Of a stretch of 64,000 bases of DNA, positions 37,031 to 44,814 are shown piece after piece. The notes under the pieces were generated by a model that was given only the letters and a program-made list of their open reading frames with translations, did not search any database and was not told where the DNA came from. A program made the position numbers and the translations under genes. Positions within the stretch are counted from its first letter, which is position 1, and each line of letters begins with the position of its first letter. Source of the stretch: Dysgonomonas sp. PF1-14 (GTDB taxonomy: Bacteria; Bacteroidota; Bacteroidia; Bacteroidales; Dysgonomonadaceae); assembly GCF_029892965.1 (NCBI RefSeq), contig NZ_JARXWN010000005.1, positions 124,001 to 188,000 of the forward strand, in the 5' to 3' direction.

Positions 37031-37070
37031 GTCTGTTTAAATTTGATTGGCAATCTTATTTTTTATTATT
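37028..37070. repeat. Solo repeat end D
   Basis: GAGTCTGTTTAAATTTGATT then GGCAATCTTATTT matches element A over about 30 nt with one change. No facing copy is found to the right before the lipoprotein gene, so this is a single end. Confidence 0.5.
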
Positions 37071-37136
37071 TCAAATATATTTTTTCTTTTTATTCGCAGG
37101 TTTAGCAGGATAAACCAAAAGTGGAAAGTAGAAAAT

Positions 37137-37172
37137 AACAAAAGGACTGAATTGAAATTCAGTCCTTTTGTT
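37137..37172 (-). terminator. Rho-independent terminator of the small lipoprotein gene
   Basis: A perfect 16-bp stem (AACAAAAGGACTGAAT and complement) with a four-base loop, just after the stop at 37192 on the minus strand. A-rich and T-rich flanks allow it to work in both directions. Confidence 0.8.
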
Positions 37173-37191
37173 TTATACTATTTATCTGAAA

Positions 37192-37581
37192 TTATTGTTT
37201 TTCAAATATGGTTTGTTCATTTTCGTCGAAGTAGAATACGATTGTATTGTTAGTAACCTCTCCAATATAAGTAAAATCTTTGCCTCCAGAGTTTTTTCCT
37301 GTTATCGTTACATATGGCTTTTTATATGTATAATTAGCAGCATCAGACGTTGAATATTCATATAAAAAGTTACCTTTTGAATCATACCCTTCCTCAAAAC
37401 AATCTATTGAACAGGTTGACTTACTAAATTTTATTGTATTTTGAATAAGCCATTCATTTGCTTTCAACTCACGTATCCATGTAGTACCTTCCAGATAATC
37501 ACTTTTTTCATCATCATCGTCCGAACATGAAATAAAAAACAAGGGAGTTGTTATTAACAGTAGTAAAAGTACATTTTTCAT
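37192..37581 (-). CDS. Small lipoprotein, lipocalin-like size, unknown function
   Basis: 129 residues with lipobox FFISC (Cys19), followed by an acidic SDDDDEKSD stretch that often marks surface-exported Bacteroidetes lipoproteins. The mature part, from LEGTTWIRELKANEW to NTIVFYFDENEQTIF, reads as an eight-stranded beta domain like the lipocalin-type DUF family lipoproteins. It is monocistronic between two terminators. No enzymatic motif. Confidence 0.65.
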   Translation of the reverse strand: MKNVLLLLLITTPLFFISCSDDDDEKSDYLEGTTWIRELKANEWLIQNTIKFSKSTCSIDCFEEGYDSKGNFLYEYSTSDAANYTYKKPYVTITGKNSGGKDFTYIGEVTNNTIVFYFDENEQTIFEKQ

Positions 37582-37612
37582 AATGTTGTGTAGTTTGAGT
37601 TATTATTAAACA

Positions 37613-37650
37613 CAAAGGAATAGTATAAAAAATTTTATACTATTCCTTTG
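37613..37650 (-). terminator. Terminator of the SRP RNA/tRNA-Thr transcript
   Basis: An 18-bp perfect inverted repeat (CAAAGGAATAGTATAAAA and complement) with an AT-rich apex, 16 nt after the tRNA 3' end on the minus strand. Confidence 0.7.
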
Positions 37651-37665
37651 ACTTCTTTATTTGTG

Positions 37666-37739
37666 AGCCTCTTGTCGGATTCGAACCAACGACCCCGAGA
37701 TTACAAATCACGTGCTCTGGCCAACTGAGCTAAAGAGGC
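37666..37739 (-). tRNA. tRNA-Thr (TGT)
   Basis: A 74-nt minus-strand cloverleaf: acceptor GCCTCTT/AAGAGGC, D arm GCTC/GAGC, anticodon loop TTTGTAA giving anticodon TGT, and T loop TTCGAAT flanked by GTTGG/CCGAC. The anticodon stem CGTGA/TCTCG has one T-T mismatch. No CCA is encoded. It starts 4 nt after the SRP RNA. Confidence 0.9.
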
Positions 37740-37743
37740 AGGT

Positions 37744-37839
37744 GGGCAAGCTTACTATATCGCGTCGCTACAACCGACTGCCCTTGCTGCGATCAAACCC
37801 TGGGGGATTAATCAGGAGCTGACCGTATAGGACTTACCC
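37744..37839 (-). ncRNA. ffs: Signal recognition particle RNA (small bacterial type)
   Basis: A ~96-nt minus-strand RNA. Its ends pair (GGGTAAG with CTTGCCC; CTATA with TATAG). The Ffh-binding domain is recognisable as CCCAGG ... GCAGCAAGG, matching the CAGG/GCAGC internal-loop strands of 4.5S RNA. The apical stem is shortened to GTTTGATC and lacks the usual GGAA tetraloop. A full consensus promoter places the start within a base or two of 37839. It guides membrane-protein targeting with Ffh and FtsY. Confidence 0.82.
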
Positions 37840-37843
37840 GCGA

Positions 37844-37874
37844 CAAAAGTAGATAAATTTTTCTTATTCACAAA
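37844..37874 (-). promoter_or_regulatory. Consensus promoter TTTG-N19-TACTTTTG for SRP RNA/tRNA-Thr
   Basis: On the minus strand, TTTG (37874-37871) and TACTTTTG (37851-37844) are 19 nt apart, with the -7 box ending 5 nt before the RNA 5' end. This is the best promoter match in the window. Confidence 0.8.
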
Positions 37875-37910
37875 ATGTGTGTTCGATTTTTTCCTTTGAT
37901 ATCATTTTAC

Positions 37911-37918
37911 TACATTTG
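37911..37918 (+). promoter_or_regulatory. Bacteroidetes -7 box (TACATTTG) for pepT
   Basis: An exact TAnnTTTG, giving a leader of ~90 nt before the ATG at 38013. It lies inside the longest possible reading frame, which argues that upstream in-frame starts are not used. Confidence 0.4.
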
Positions 37919-38012
37919 TATGGAAGTCCTTTCCAGAAAAGAAAAGGCTAACTATCAAAGCGTTACAAATCGAAAGGTTTTTAATAAAAATAATACAAAA
38001 AGAATAAATAAT

Positions 38013-39227
38013 ATGACAGTAGTAGATCGTTTTCTCAAATATGTGAAATTTGATACCGAATCGAGTACCGAAACAGGAGTAACACCAAGTACTCCGGGAC
38101 AAATGGTTTTAGCCAAAGAACTAGAAAAAGAATTACGCGAAATGGGATTGGAAGATGTCTCATTAGACGACAAAGGATATATAATGGCAACACTTTCTGC
38201 CAATACAGATAAAAAAGTGCCTGCAATCGGATTTGTAGCACATATGGATACAAGCCCCGATCTGACAGGAAAGAACGTAAACCCACGTATAGTTAAGAAT
38301 TACGATGGTAAAGATATTCCGTTGAACAATGAATTTACATTGTCACCAAACGATTTCCCAGAAATGGTTGATTATAAGGGACAAGACCTTATAGTAACTG
38401 ACGGAAAGACATTGCTTGGAGCCGACGATAAAGCAGGAATAGCAGAAATACTTACTGCAATACAATACCTGAAAGATCATCCGGAAATAAAACATGGTAA
38501 AATCCGTATTGGTTTCACTCCCGATGAAGAAATAGGCGCAGGTGCTGACTACTTCGATGTAGAGAAATTCGGCTGCCAATGGGCTTACACAATGGACGGA
38601 GGGCCGATAGGTGAACTGGAATATGAAAACTTCAATGCTGCCGGAGTAAAAATAAACATACAGGGTAGGAGTGTGCATCCGGGTTATGCCAAAGACAAGA
38701 TGGTGAATGCTCTGGTAATAGCCAATAAACTGATAAGCCTGCTTCCAGCGAACGAAAGACCTGAACATACGGCTCATTATGAAGGATTTTTCCACCTGAC
38801 TAATGTATCGGGTACTGTAGACACTGCTTCGGTAGGTTATATCATCCGCGATCATAATCGTGAGTTATTCGAAGGACGTAAAAAACTGATGCAGGATACT
38901 GTCGATTATATTAATAAATTATATCCTGGTACAACAACGTTGGAAATGAAGGATCAGTATTATAATATGCGTGAAAAAGTAGAACCCGTGATGCACGTTG
39001 TCGATCTGGCATTCGAAGCGATGACAGCTGTCGGCGTTACCCCTATTGTGAAACCTATCAGAGGTGGAACCGATGGCGCACGTCTTTCATTCATGGGGCT
39101 GCCTTGCCCTAACATCTTTGCAGGAGGACACAATTTTCATGGACGTTACGAGTTTGTTCCTATCCAGTCAATGGAAAAAGCAGTACAGGTGATTGTGAAA
39201 ATAGCTGAGCTGGCTGCAAATAAATAA
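38013..39227 (+). CDS. pepT: Peptidase T (tripeptide aminopeptidase)
   Basis: A 404-residue cytosolic M20B metallopeptidase that removes the N-terminal residue of tripeptides. Zinc ligands and catalytic residues are visible: His77 and Asp79 in VAHMDTSPD, Asp138 in LLGADDKAG, Glu172/173 in TPDEEIGAG, the Asp of [12 protein letters not shown], and the late His in [11 protein letters not shown]. The frame is open 46 codons further upstream, but [15 protein letters not shown] at 38013 aligns with known PepT starts and follows the -7 box. Confidence 0.95.
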   Translation: MTVVDRFLKYVKFDTESSTETGVTPSTPGQMVLAKELEKELREMGLEDVSLDDKGYIMATLSANTDKKVPAIGFVAHMDTSPDLTGKNVNPRIVKNYDGKDIPLNNEFTLSPNDFPEMVDYKGQDLIVTDGKTLLGADDKAGIAEILTAIQYLKDHPEIKHGKIRIGFTPDEEIGAGADYFDVEKFGCQWAYTMDGGPIGELEYENFNAAGVKINIQGRSVHPGYAKDKMVNALVIANKLISLLPANERPEHTAHYEGFFHLTNVSGTVDTASVGYIIRDHNRELFEGRKKLMQDTVDYINKLYPGTTTLEMKDQYYNMREKVEPVMHVVDLAFEAMTAVGVTPIVKPIRGGTDGARLSFMGLPCPNIFAGGHNFHGRYEFVPIQSMEKAVQVIVKIAELAANK

Positions 39228-39312
39228 ATTTATTTTATCTATATATAATACTGATAGCGATCAGACTGTTTTTTCAATTAACAGAAAAATAATAAATACT
39301 ATCCCTGTAAGA

Positions 39313-39497
39313 GTCAACTTTGTCAGGTTTTAGTTAAAAAGTAGTGGATAATCTCGTAAGGGCGAGTCCATGTGTTCGTCCGAAAAGAGAGTAAACGGGC
39401 AGATATGAGGGACAGCCCCTAGAAAAAAAGGTTAAACTAGCAAGCTAGTACACTAAAGGCTAGCAAACTTGTAACTTTTGTCAGCTTTTAGTTAAAA
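39313..39497. other. Unexplained intergenic segment flanked by 27-nt direct repeats
   Basis: The gap 39228-39550 holds two imperfect direct repeats (39313-39339 and 39471-39497, 23 of 27 identical, ending TCAG-TTTTAGTTAAAA). Between them are 131 nt of unusually GC-rich sequence for this region, with a palindrome ACTAGC-AA-GCTAGT near 39437. No ORF, T-run terminator or known RNA was recognised. It could be an insertion remnant or a structured RNA. Confidence 0.35.
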
Positions 39498-39550
39498 TAG
39501 ATAATCACAAAATAATATAACTTATACTTAAATTTTTTAGTATTGCAATT

Positions 39551-40645
39551 ATGAAAAAAACACCATTTACGGACATTCACATTGCTCTGGGGGCAAAGAT
39601 GCACGAATTTGCAGGCTACAATATGCCTATCGAATATTCGGGTATAATAGACGAACACATGACTGTTTGCACAGGGGTAGGGGTATTCGATGTTTCACAC
39701 ATGGGCGAAATATGGGTAAAAGGACCACGCGCTGAGGCTTTCCTACAACGAATGATGAGTAACGATATAACTACACTCGAAATAGGAAGAGCACAATATT
39801 CAGCCATCATTAATGATGAGGGAGGAATAATTGATGATATAATCGTGTATCATTACGAGCCGGAAAAATATATGCTGGTAGTGAATGCATCCAATATAGA
39901 GAAAGACTGGAAATGGTTTACAGACCATAATACAGAAATGGCAGATTTGGAAAATGCTTCCGACAATATGGCCCAACTGGCCATACAAGGCCCTAAAGCT
40001 TTGGAAACCTTGCAAAAGCTGACAAAAATAGACCTGACAATGGTTCCGTATTATACGTTTGCGATCGGCAGTATGGAAGGGGCAGGGCTCGATCCTGTAA
40101 TTATTTCGAATACAGGATATACAGGAGCCGGAGGATTTGAAATCTATTTCTATCCACAGGATGGAGTAGCTATCTGGGATGCAATCTTCGAAGCCGGTAA
40201 AGAATTCGGCATAAAGCCGATTGGCTTGGGAGCACGCGATACGCTTCGTCTCGAAATGGGATTCTGCCTGTATGGAAACGATCTGGACGATACTACTACA
40301 CCGATAGAAGCAGGCTTAGGCTGGATCACAAAATTCCCGGAAGGAAAAGACTTTACAGCACGTACTATCCTTGAAAAACAAAAGAAGGAAGGCGTTACTC
40401 GTAAATTGTGTGGTTTCCAAATGCAGGAGAAAGGTATTCCGCGTCATGGCTACGATATAGTAAATGATAAAGATGAAAAAATAGGGGTCGTTACCTCCGG
40501 AACTATGTCTCCGACAGCTAAGATCGGAGTAGGGCTGGGATATGTAAAACCCGAATATGCAGCTATAGGAACACCTATCTTTATAAAAGTACGGGATAAA
40601 AAGCTGAAAGCCGAAGTAGTGAAACCACCTTTCAGAAAATTGTAG
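39551..40645 (+). CDS. gcvT: Aminomethyltransferase, glycine cleavage T protein
   Basis: A 364-residue tetrahydrofolate-dependent enzyme of the glycine cleavage system, transferring the methylene group from the H-protein lipoyl arm to THF and releasing ammonia. Signatures: [15 protein letters not shown] (43-), [14 protein letters not shown] (88-), [15 protein letters not shown] (about 182-) and [16 protein letters not shown] (228-) followed by TPIEAGLGW. Length is normal. The H and P protein genes are not in the window. It ends in a terminator. Confidence 0.95.
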   Translation: MKKTPFTDIHIALGAKMHEFAGYNMPIEYSGIIDEHMTVCTGVGVFDVSHMGEIWVKGPRAEAFLQRMMSNDITTLEIGRAQYSAIINDEGGIIDDIIVYHYEPEKYMLVVNASNIEKDWKWFTDHNTEMADLENASDNMAQLAIQGPKALETLQKLTKIDLTMVPYYTFAIGSMEGAGLDPVIISNTGYTGAGGFEIYFYPQDGVAIWDAIFEAGKEFGIKPIGLGARDTLRLEMGFCLYGNDLDDTTTPIEAGLGWITKFPEGKDFTARTILEKQKKEGVTRKLCGFQMQEKGIPRHGYDIVNDKDEKIGVVTSGTMSPTAKIGVGLGYVKPEYAAIGTPIFIKVRDKKLKAEVVKPPFRKL

Positions 40646-40654
40646 TTATAGATA

Positions 40655-40686
40655 AGAAAAAAGGACTTCGAGTGAAGTCCTTTTCT
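40655..40686. terminator. Bidirectional terminator between gcvT and the Cys/Lys-rich gene
   Basis: AAAAGGACTT pairs with AAGTCCTTTT around a six-base loop, with A-rich left and T-rich right flanks. It suits both converging genes. Confidence 0.8.
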
Positions 40687-40706
40687 TGTATTTTTGGGTG
40701 TACAAA

Positions 40707-40949
40707 TTATTTTTTGTCGGCAGCAGCTTTTTTATCCTTGCAGCATGCTTTCTTGTCACCATCTTTTGTACAGGCTTTCTTGTCAGCAGCTTTATCTTTA
40801 CAGCAAGCTTTCTTTTCGCCGTCTTTTGTACATTCTGTTTTCGCTTTGCAACATTCTTTATCTTTTGCTGTTTTAGTATCCTGAGCCATTACAGCAGTTG
40901 AAGCCATAAGAGCCACGCACATAATTGCCGACAATATAAGTTTTTTCAT
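40707..40949 (-). CDS. Secreted Cys/Lys-rich repeat peptide, possible metal binder
   Basis: 80 residues. The signal peptide (1-22, ending AVMAQ) is followed by a mature ~58-residue chain containing nine Cys and about 24 Lys. Units such as CTKDGEKKACCKDK recur, with three Cys-Cys pairs spaced along the chain. The dense, regularly spaced cysteines suggest metal binding or disulfide crosslinks in the periplasm; it matches no family I know. On the opposite strand three overlapping frames are open only because of this composition. Confidence 0.7.
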   Translation of the reverse strand: MKKLILSAIMCVALMASTAVMAQDTKTAKDKECCKAKTECTKDGEKKACCKDKAADKKACTKDGDKKACCKDKKAAADKK

Positions 40950-40995
40950 ATTTGATCTATTATTTATAGTTAAACATTAATTGTTTGGTTATTTG

Positions 40996-41003
40996 CAAAT
41001 ATA
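40996..41003 (-). promoter_or_regulatory. Bacteroidetes -7 box (TATATTTG)
   Basis: An exact TAnnTTTG on the minus strand, 47 nt before the Cys/Lys-rich gene. No -33 match. Confidence 0.4.
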
Positions 41004-41074
41004 GTTGCTATTCGCTTATAATCTATTTAATGAATGTTAAAAATACGGTTGACTAAAAAATTAGACTAAATAAA

Positions 41075-42241
41075 TCAGTACTCAAACCGTCTGAATTCAC
41101 TCTCAATAACTAATTCAGTCTTATCTGATTTCTCTACAAATCCAACTATGCGGGCATCGATCCCAAATGATTTCGATATGTCAATTACTGTCTGTGCATG
41201 CTCTGGAGCAAGGTATATTTCCATACGATGTCCCATATTGAATACTTTATACATCTCTTTCCAGTCTGTACCCGATTGTTCCTGTATCAGTTTGAAGAGA
41301 GGAGGAACAGGGAAAAGATTATTCTTCGTAATCTTCACTTTGTCAACGAAATGTAATACTTTTGTCTGCGCACCGCCTGAACAGTGAACCATACCATGAA
41401 TCACAGGACGCAATTTTTCCAATATCTGCTTTATTACAGGCGCGTAGGTGCGGGTAGGGGAGAGAACTAGTTTTCCGGCATCTATGTCTAAGCCTTCTAT
41501 TTTATCGGTAAGCCTCATATTACCGGAATATACCAGATTGGCCGGAATAGAAGAGTCGTAACTCTCAGGATATTGGGCAGCCAGATAATTGGCAAACACA
41601 TCGTGACGGGCAGAAGTAAGTCCATTACTTCCCATGCCACCATTATATTCTTTCTCATAAGTGGCTTGTCCGTAAGATGAAAGTCCTACAATAACATCAC
41701 CTCCCTGTATATTGTCGTTAGAAATCACATCCGAACGTTTCATCCGGCATGCAACTGTACTGTCTACTATTATGGTGCGAACCAAGTCGCCGACATCGGC
41801 CGTCTCTCCACCGGTAGGGTATATGTTTACCCCCTGATCAGCCAGTTCTTTGCACAGGTCGTTAGTTCCATTTATAATGGCTGAAATGACTTCGCCCGGA
41901 ATAAGCATTTTATTTCGTCCGATAGTAGACGAAAGCAGAATGTTATCAGTTGCACCAACACATAGCAGATCGTCGATATTCATTATCAGAGCATCCTGTG
42001 CGATACCTTTCCATATAGACAGGTCTCCGGTTTCTTTCCAATACATATAAGCCAAAGATGATTTAGTTCCGGCTCCGTCGGCATGCATGATGTTACAATA
42101 TTCGGAATCACCACCCAGTATATCGGGTATTATCTTACAAAAGGCTTTCGGAAAAATACCTTTATCAATATCTTTTATTGCATTGTGTACATCTTCTTTT
42201 GATGCTGACACGCCTCTTTGGTTGTAGCGCTGATCACTCAT
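41075..42241 (-). CDS. purM: Phosphoribosylformylglycinamidine cyclo-ligase (AIR synthase)
   Basis: 388 residues. ATP-dependent ring closure of FGAM to AIR, the fifth step of purine synthesis. PurM-fold signatures: HADGAGTKSSLAYMYWKE (54-), DALIMNIDDLLCVGA (80-), YPTGGETADV (145-) and VHCSGGAQTKVLHF (near 290). It is longer than the ~345-residue E. coli enzyme and resembles the Bacteroidetes form. It stands alone, with its own -7 box. Confidence 0.92.
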   Translation of the reverse strand: MSDQRYNQRGVSASKEDVHNAIKDIDKGIFPKAFCKIIPDILGGDSEYCNIMHADGAGTKSSLAYMYWKETGDLSIWKGIAQDALIMNIDDLLCVGATDNILLSSTIGRNKMLIPGEVISAIINGTNDLCKELADQGVNIYPTGGETADVGDLVRTIIVDSTVACRMKRSDVISNDNIQGGDVIVGLSSYGQATYEKEYNGGMGSNGLTSARHDVFANYLAAQYPESYDSSIPANLVYSGNMRLTDKIEGLDIDAGKLVLSPTRTYAPVIKQILEKLRPVIHGMVHCSGGAQTKVLHFVDKVKITKNNLFPVPPLFKLIQEQSGTDWKEMYKVFNMGHRMEIYLAPEHAQTVIDISKSFGIDARIVGFVEKSDKTELVIESEFRRFEY

Positions 42242-42278
42242 ATTCTGACGATGGTTTTTAGTTTTTTATTCAGGTGTA

Positions 42279-42286
42279 CAAAGTTA
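42279..42286 (-). promoter_or_regulatory. Bacteroidetes -7 box (TAACTTTG) for purM
   Basis: An exact TAnnTTTG on the minus strand, 38 nt before the purM start. The same octamer precedes pyrK at 62268. Confidence 0.45.
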
Positions 42287-42320
42287 ATAAATTCGGAATG
42301 ATATAAAAATTAACATGAAA

Positions 42321-42362
42321 ACAAAACAGTCTGTAAATATGATTGTTTACAGACTGTTATTT
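42321..42362 (-). terminator. Rho-independent terminator of the ROK kinase gene
   Basis: A 13-bp perfect stem AACAGTCTGTAAA/TTTACAGACTGTT with an eight-base loop, followed on the minus strand by a T-rich tract. Confidence 0.8.
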
Positions 42363-42379
42363 ATAATATGGGCTTCTGA

Positions 42380-43342
42380 TTAATAATCTTTCACTTCCCA
42401 GCCTAATGCACTAGCACCAAGTACAGCTGCATCGCTCTCCTTAAGCTCCGACATAAGAAGTTTGATCTTGTTACGGTAAATAGGAAGCATGCTCTCTTCC
42501 ATATGTTTACGTACGGGATCGAATATGAATTTACCCGATTTTATCAATCCACCAAACAAGATGATGGCTTCCGGACTAGAGAACGCTACAAAATCTGCAA
42601 ACGACTCTCCTAATACCTGACCTGTGAATTCGAATATTTCTTTAGCTAGTTTATCTCCTTTTATTGCTGCATCATATACATCTTTCGATGTTATTTCGGC
42701 AGGATCTAACTCTCTCAATAAACTAGGATCTTTCTTATTTTCCAAATATTCTCTGGCTGTACGTGCTACACCTGTTGCCGAACTGTATGTTTCGAGACAG
42801 CCTTTTTTGCCACAACCGCACATACGTCCGTCACGAATAGCTGTTGTGTGTCCAAGTTCTCCAGCAAATCCGTCATGACCGTAAACAAGCTGTCCGTTAA
42901 CAACAATACCGCTACCTACACCTGTACCCAGTGTGATAACGATAAAATCTTTCATACCGCGTGCGGCACCGTATGTCATTTCACCGATAGCAGCAGCATT
43001 AGCATCGTTTGTAAGGGCTACCGGAATATTTAATTTATCGGTAAGCATCTGAGCTAAAGGAATTACGCCTTTCCAAGGAAGATTAGGGGCAAACTCGATA
43101 CAGCCGGTGAAGAAATTTCCGTTAGGTGCGCCAACTCCGATTCCTTTTATATTACCGGTTCCGCCTACCTGATCTATTATTTCCTGAACACCTGCCGAAA
43201 GGTGATTTACATAATCATTTATTTCCCTATAAGAGCCAGTTTTGATGGAACCCTGATTTATTATGTGTCCTCTTTTATCAACGACACCGAAAACCGAGTT
43301 AGTTCCACCGATATCAATTCCAATAGCATATGGTTTTTCCAT
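42380..43342 (-). CDS. ROK-family sugar kinase (glucokinase-like)
   Basis: 320 residues. The phosphate-binding IGIDIGGTNSVFGVVD (7-) and the ROK zinc motif CGCGKKGCLE (about 183-192) are complete, with TNDANAAAIGE (115-) and GTGVGSGIVV (140-). The lack of an N-terminal HTH marks it as a kinase rather than an NagC-type repressor. Glucose is the usual substrate of this Bacteroidetes form; N-acetyl sugars are possible. Monocistronic, with promoter and terminator. Confidence 0.88.
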   Translation of the reverse strand: MEKPYAIGIDIGGTNSVFGVVDKRGHIINQGSIKTGSYREINDYVNHLSAGVQEIIDQVGGTGNIKGIGVGAPNGNFFTGCIEFAPNLPWKGVIPLAQMLTDKLNIPVALTNDANAAAIGEMTYGAARGMKDFIVITLGTGVGSGIVVNGQLVYGHDGFAGELGHTTAIRDGRMCGCGKKGCLETYSSATGVARTAREYLENKKDPSLLRELDPAEITSKDVYDAAIKGDKLAKEIFEFTGQVLGESFADFVAFSSPEAIILFGGLIKSGKFIFDPVRKHMEESMLPIYRNKIKLLMSELKESDAAVLGASALGWEVKDY

Positions 43343-43394
43343 GATCTTATTTCTGTTAATTCAACAATGAAAATTATTTTTAGATTAGTGTGTA

Positions 43395-43402
43395 CAAATA
43401 TA
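43395..43402 (-). promoter_or_regulatory. Bacteroidetes -7 box (TATATTTG) for the ROK kinase
   Basis: An exact TAnnTTTG on the minus strand, 53 nt before the start codon. No -33 match. Confidence 0.4.
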
Positions 43403-43466
43403 ATTAATTCTGCGATAAAATCGGCATTTCAAGAGGCTATAATAATATAGCAATTTGTTTACATTT

Positions 43467-44561
43467 TCATATCTGCTTAAAATACATATCAAGAACCTTG
43501 CCCGCAGCAGCAAACGAACTTATACGGGAATTCAATACTTGTTCTTCGCAAGCCTTTAATTCTTTTTGTACCTGTTCGTTATTGTAGAAGTTACTTTTCA
43601 GCTTTTCATTTATTGTTTCATACATCCAATATCTCGACTGTTCGTTCCTGCGGCGATCAAAGTATCCATTTTGTTTAACGAAGGCAATATAGTCATCAAC
43701 CATTTTCAGTACTTCATCAATGCCTATCTCATAGTATCCCGAATAGGTGAGTACCTGCGGTGCCCAACCCGATTCCGGTAAAGGAAACAGATGTAGGGCA
43801 TTTTGAAAATGAGACTGTGCCAGACGTGCTTTTTCAATGTTAGTACCATCGGCTTTATTTATGACAATACCATCGGCCATTTCCATGATCCCACGCTTTA
43901 TTCCTTGCAATTCGTCACCGGTTCCAGCCAGTTGTATAAGTAGGAAAAAATCGACCATTGAATGTACTGCTGTTTCAGATTGTCCTACTCCAACCGTTTC
44001 TACTATTATTCGGTTGAAACCTGCTGCTTCACAGAGAATTATGGTTTCCCTGGTTTTACGGGCAACACCGCCTAAAGAGCCGGCAGAAGGAGAGGGGCGA
44101 ATAAAAGCATCTTTTTCTACAGATAATTTTTCCATGCGGGTTTTATCACCAAGTATGCTTCCTTTGGTAACTTCACTGGAAGGATCTATTGCCAATACAG
44201 CTAGTTTGTCGTTGCCTTTCAGTATATGCATCCCAAAAGCATCTATAGAAGTACTTTTTCCGGCTCCTGGAACTCCTGTTATTCCAATACGTACCGAATT
44301 ACCGGTATAAGGGAGACATTTTTCAATAACTTCCTGTGCTACAGACTGATGTTCTGGTTTAGAGCTTTCTATAAGTGTTACAGCTTGCCCCAGAATTGTT
44401 ATATTTCCTTTTAATATACCTTCAACATATTCTGAGGCCGTATAATTCTTCCTTTTATATTTCTTAAAATTATCTAGATATGGATTTACAGTTGGCTGTT
44501 CTGTAGTTCCTTTATTTACTCGCAATCCTTGAAACTGTTCATCGTTTTCAATATGTTCCAT
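43467..44561 (-). CDS. meaB: Methylmalonyl-CoA mutase-associated GTPase
   Basis: A 364-residue G3E-type GTPase that loads and protects adenosylcobalamin in methylmalonyl-CoA mutase. Walker A GVPGAGKST (about 94-102), LAIDPSSEVTKGSILGDKTR (122-), ETVGVGQSE (near 188) and NKAD (near 236) are all present. The mutase subunits are not adjacent here, unlike in many genomes. Its presence implies a succinate-propionate route, common in Bacteroidales. Confidence 0.93.
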   Translation of the reverse strand: MEHIENDEQFQGLRVNKGTTEQPTVNPYLDNFKKYKRKNYTASEYVEGILKGNITILGQAVTLIESSKPEHQSVAQEVIEKCLPYTGNSVRIGITGVPGAGKSTSIDAFGMHILKGNDKLAVLAIDPSSEVTKGSILGDKTRMEKLSVEKDAFIRPSPSAGSLGGVARKTRETIILCEAAGFNRIIVETVGVGQSETAVHSMVDFFLLIQLAGTGDELQGIKRGIMEMADGIVINKADGTNIEKARLAQSHFQNALHLFPLPESGWAPQVLTYSGYYEIGIDEVLKMVDDYIAFVKQNGYFDRRRNEQSRYWMYETINEKLKSNFYNNEQVQKELKACEEQVLNSRISSFAAAGKVLDMYFKQI

Positions 44562-44760
44562 GCTTGTTTGTTTTTACGGATTAATTGTGTAATAAATTCG
44601 TGATGTAAATATAGCAAAAAAAGGAGAGTTGATAAAGGATACATGTATATTAAAAAACAATAATTAAACATAATAGTAATTATATAACAATTTGATAAAT
44701 TAAAATTATAAGATTACCCACTTAAATCTGAGTCTTAAGAAAAGCGTTTATTAACACTCT

Positions 44761-44798
44761 AAAAAAAAGGGCCTGAGAAAAATTTCCTCAGGCCCCTT
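44761..44798 (-). terminator. Rho-independent terminator of the gyrA/TPR unit
   Basis: On the minus strand CTCAGGCCC-type arms (GGGCCTGAG and complement) enclose a nine-base loop and are followed by eight T. The rest of the 253-nt gap up to meaB is AT-rich without other signals. Confidence 0.85.
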
Positions 44799-44814
44799 AA
44801 TTATACTTTATATC

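Noticed and set aside
40672-40901. Three overlapping plus-strand frames opposite the Cys/Lys-rich gene
   Set aside because: They are open only because Lys/Cys codons read in reverse give Leu, Phe and Ala; there is no start context, and they cross the gcvT terminator.
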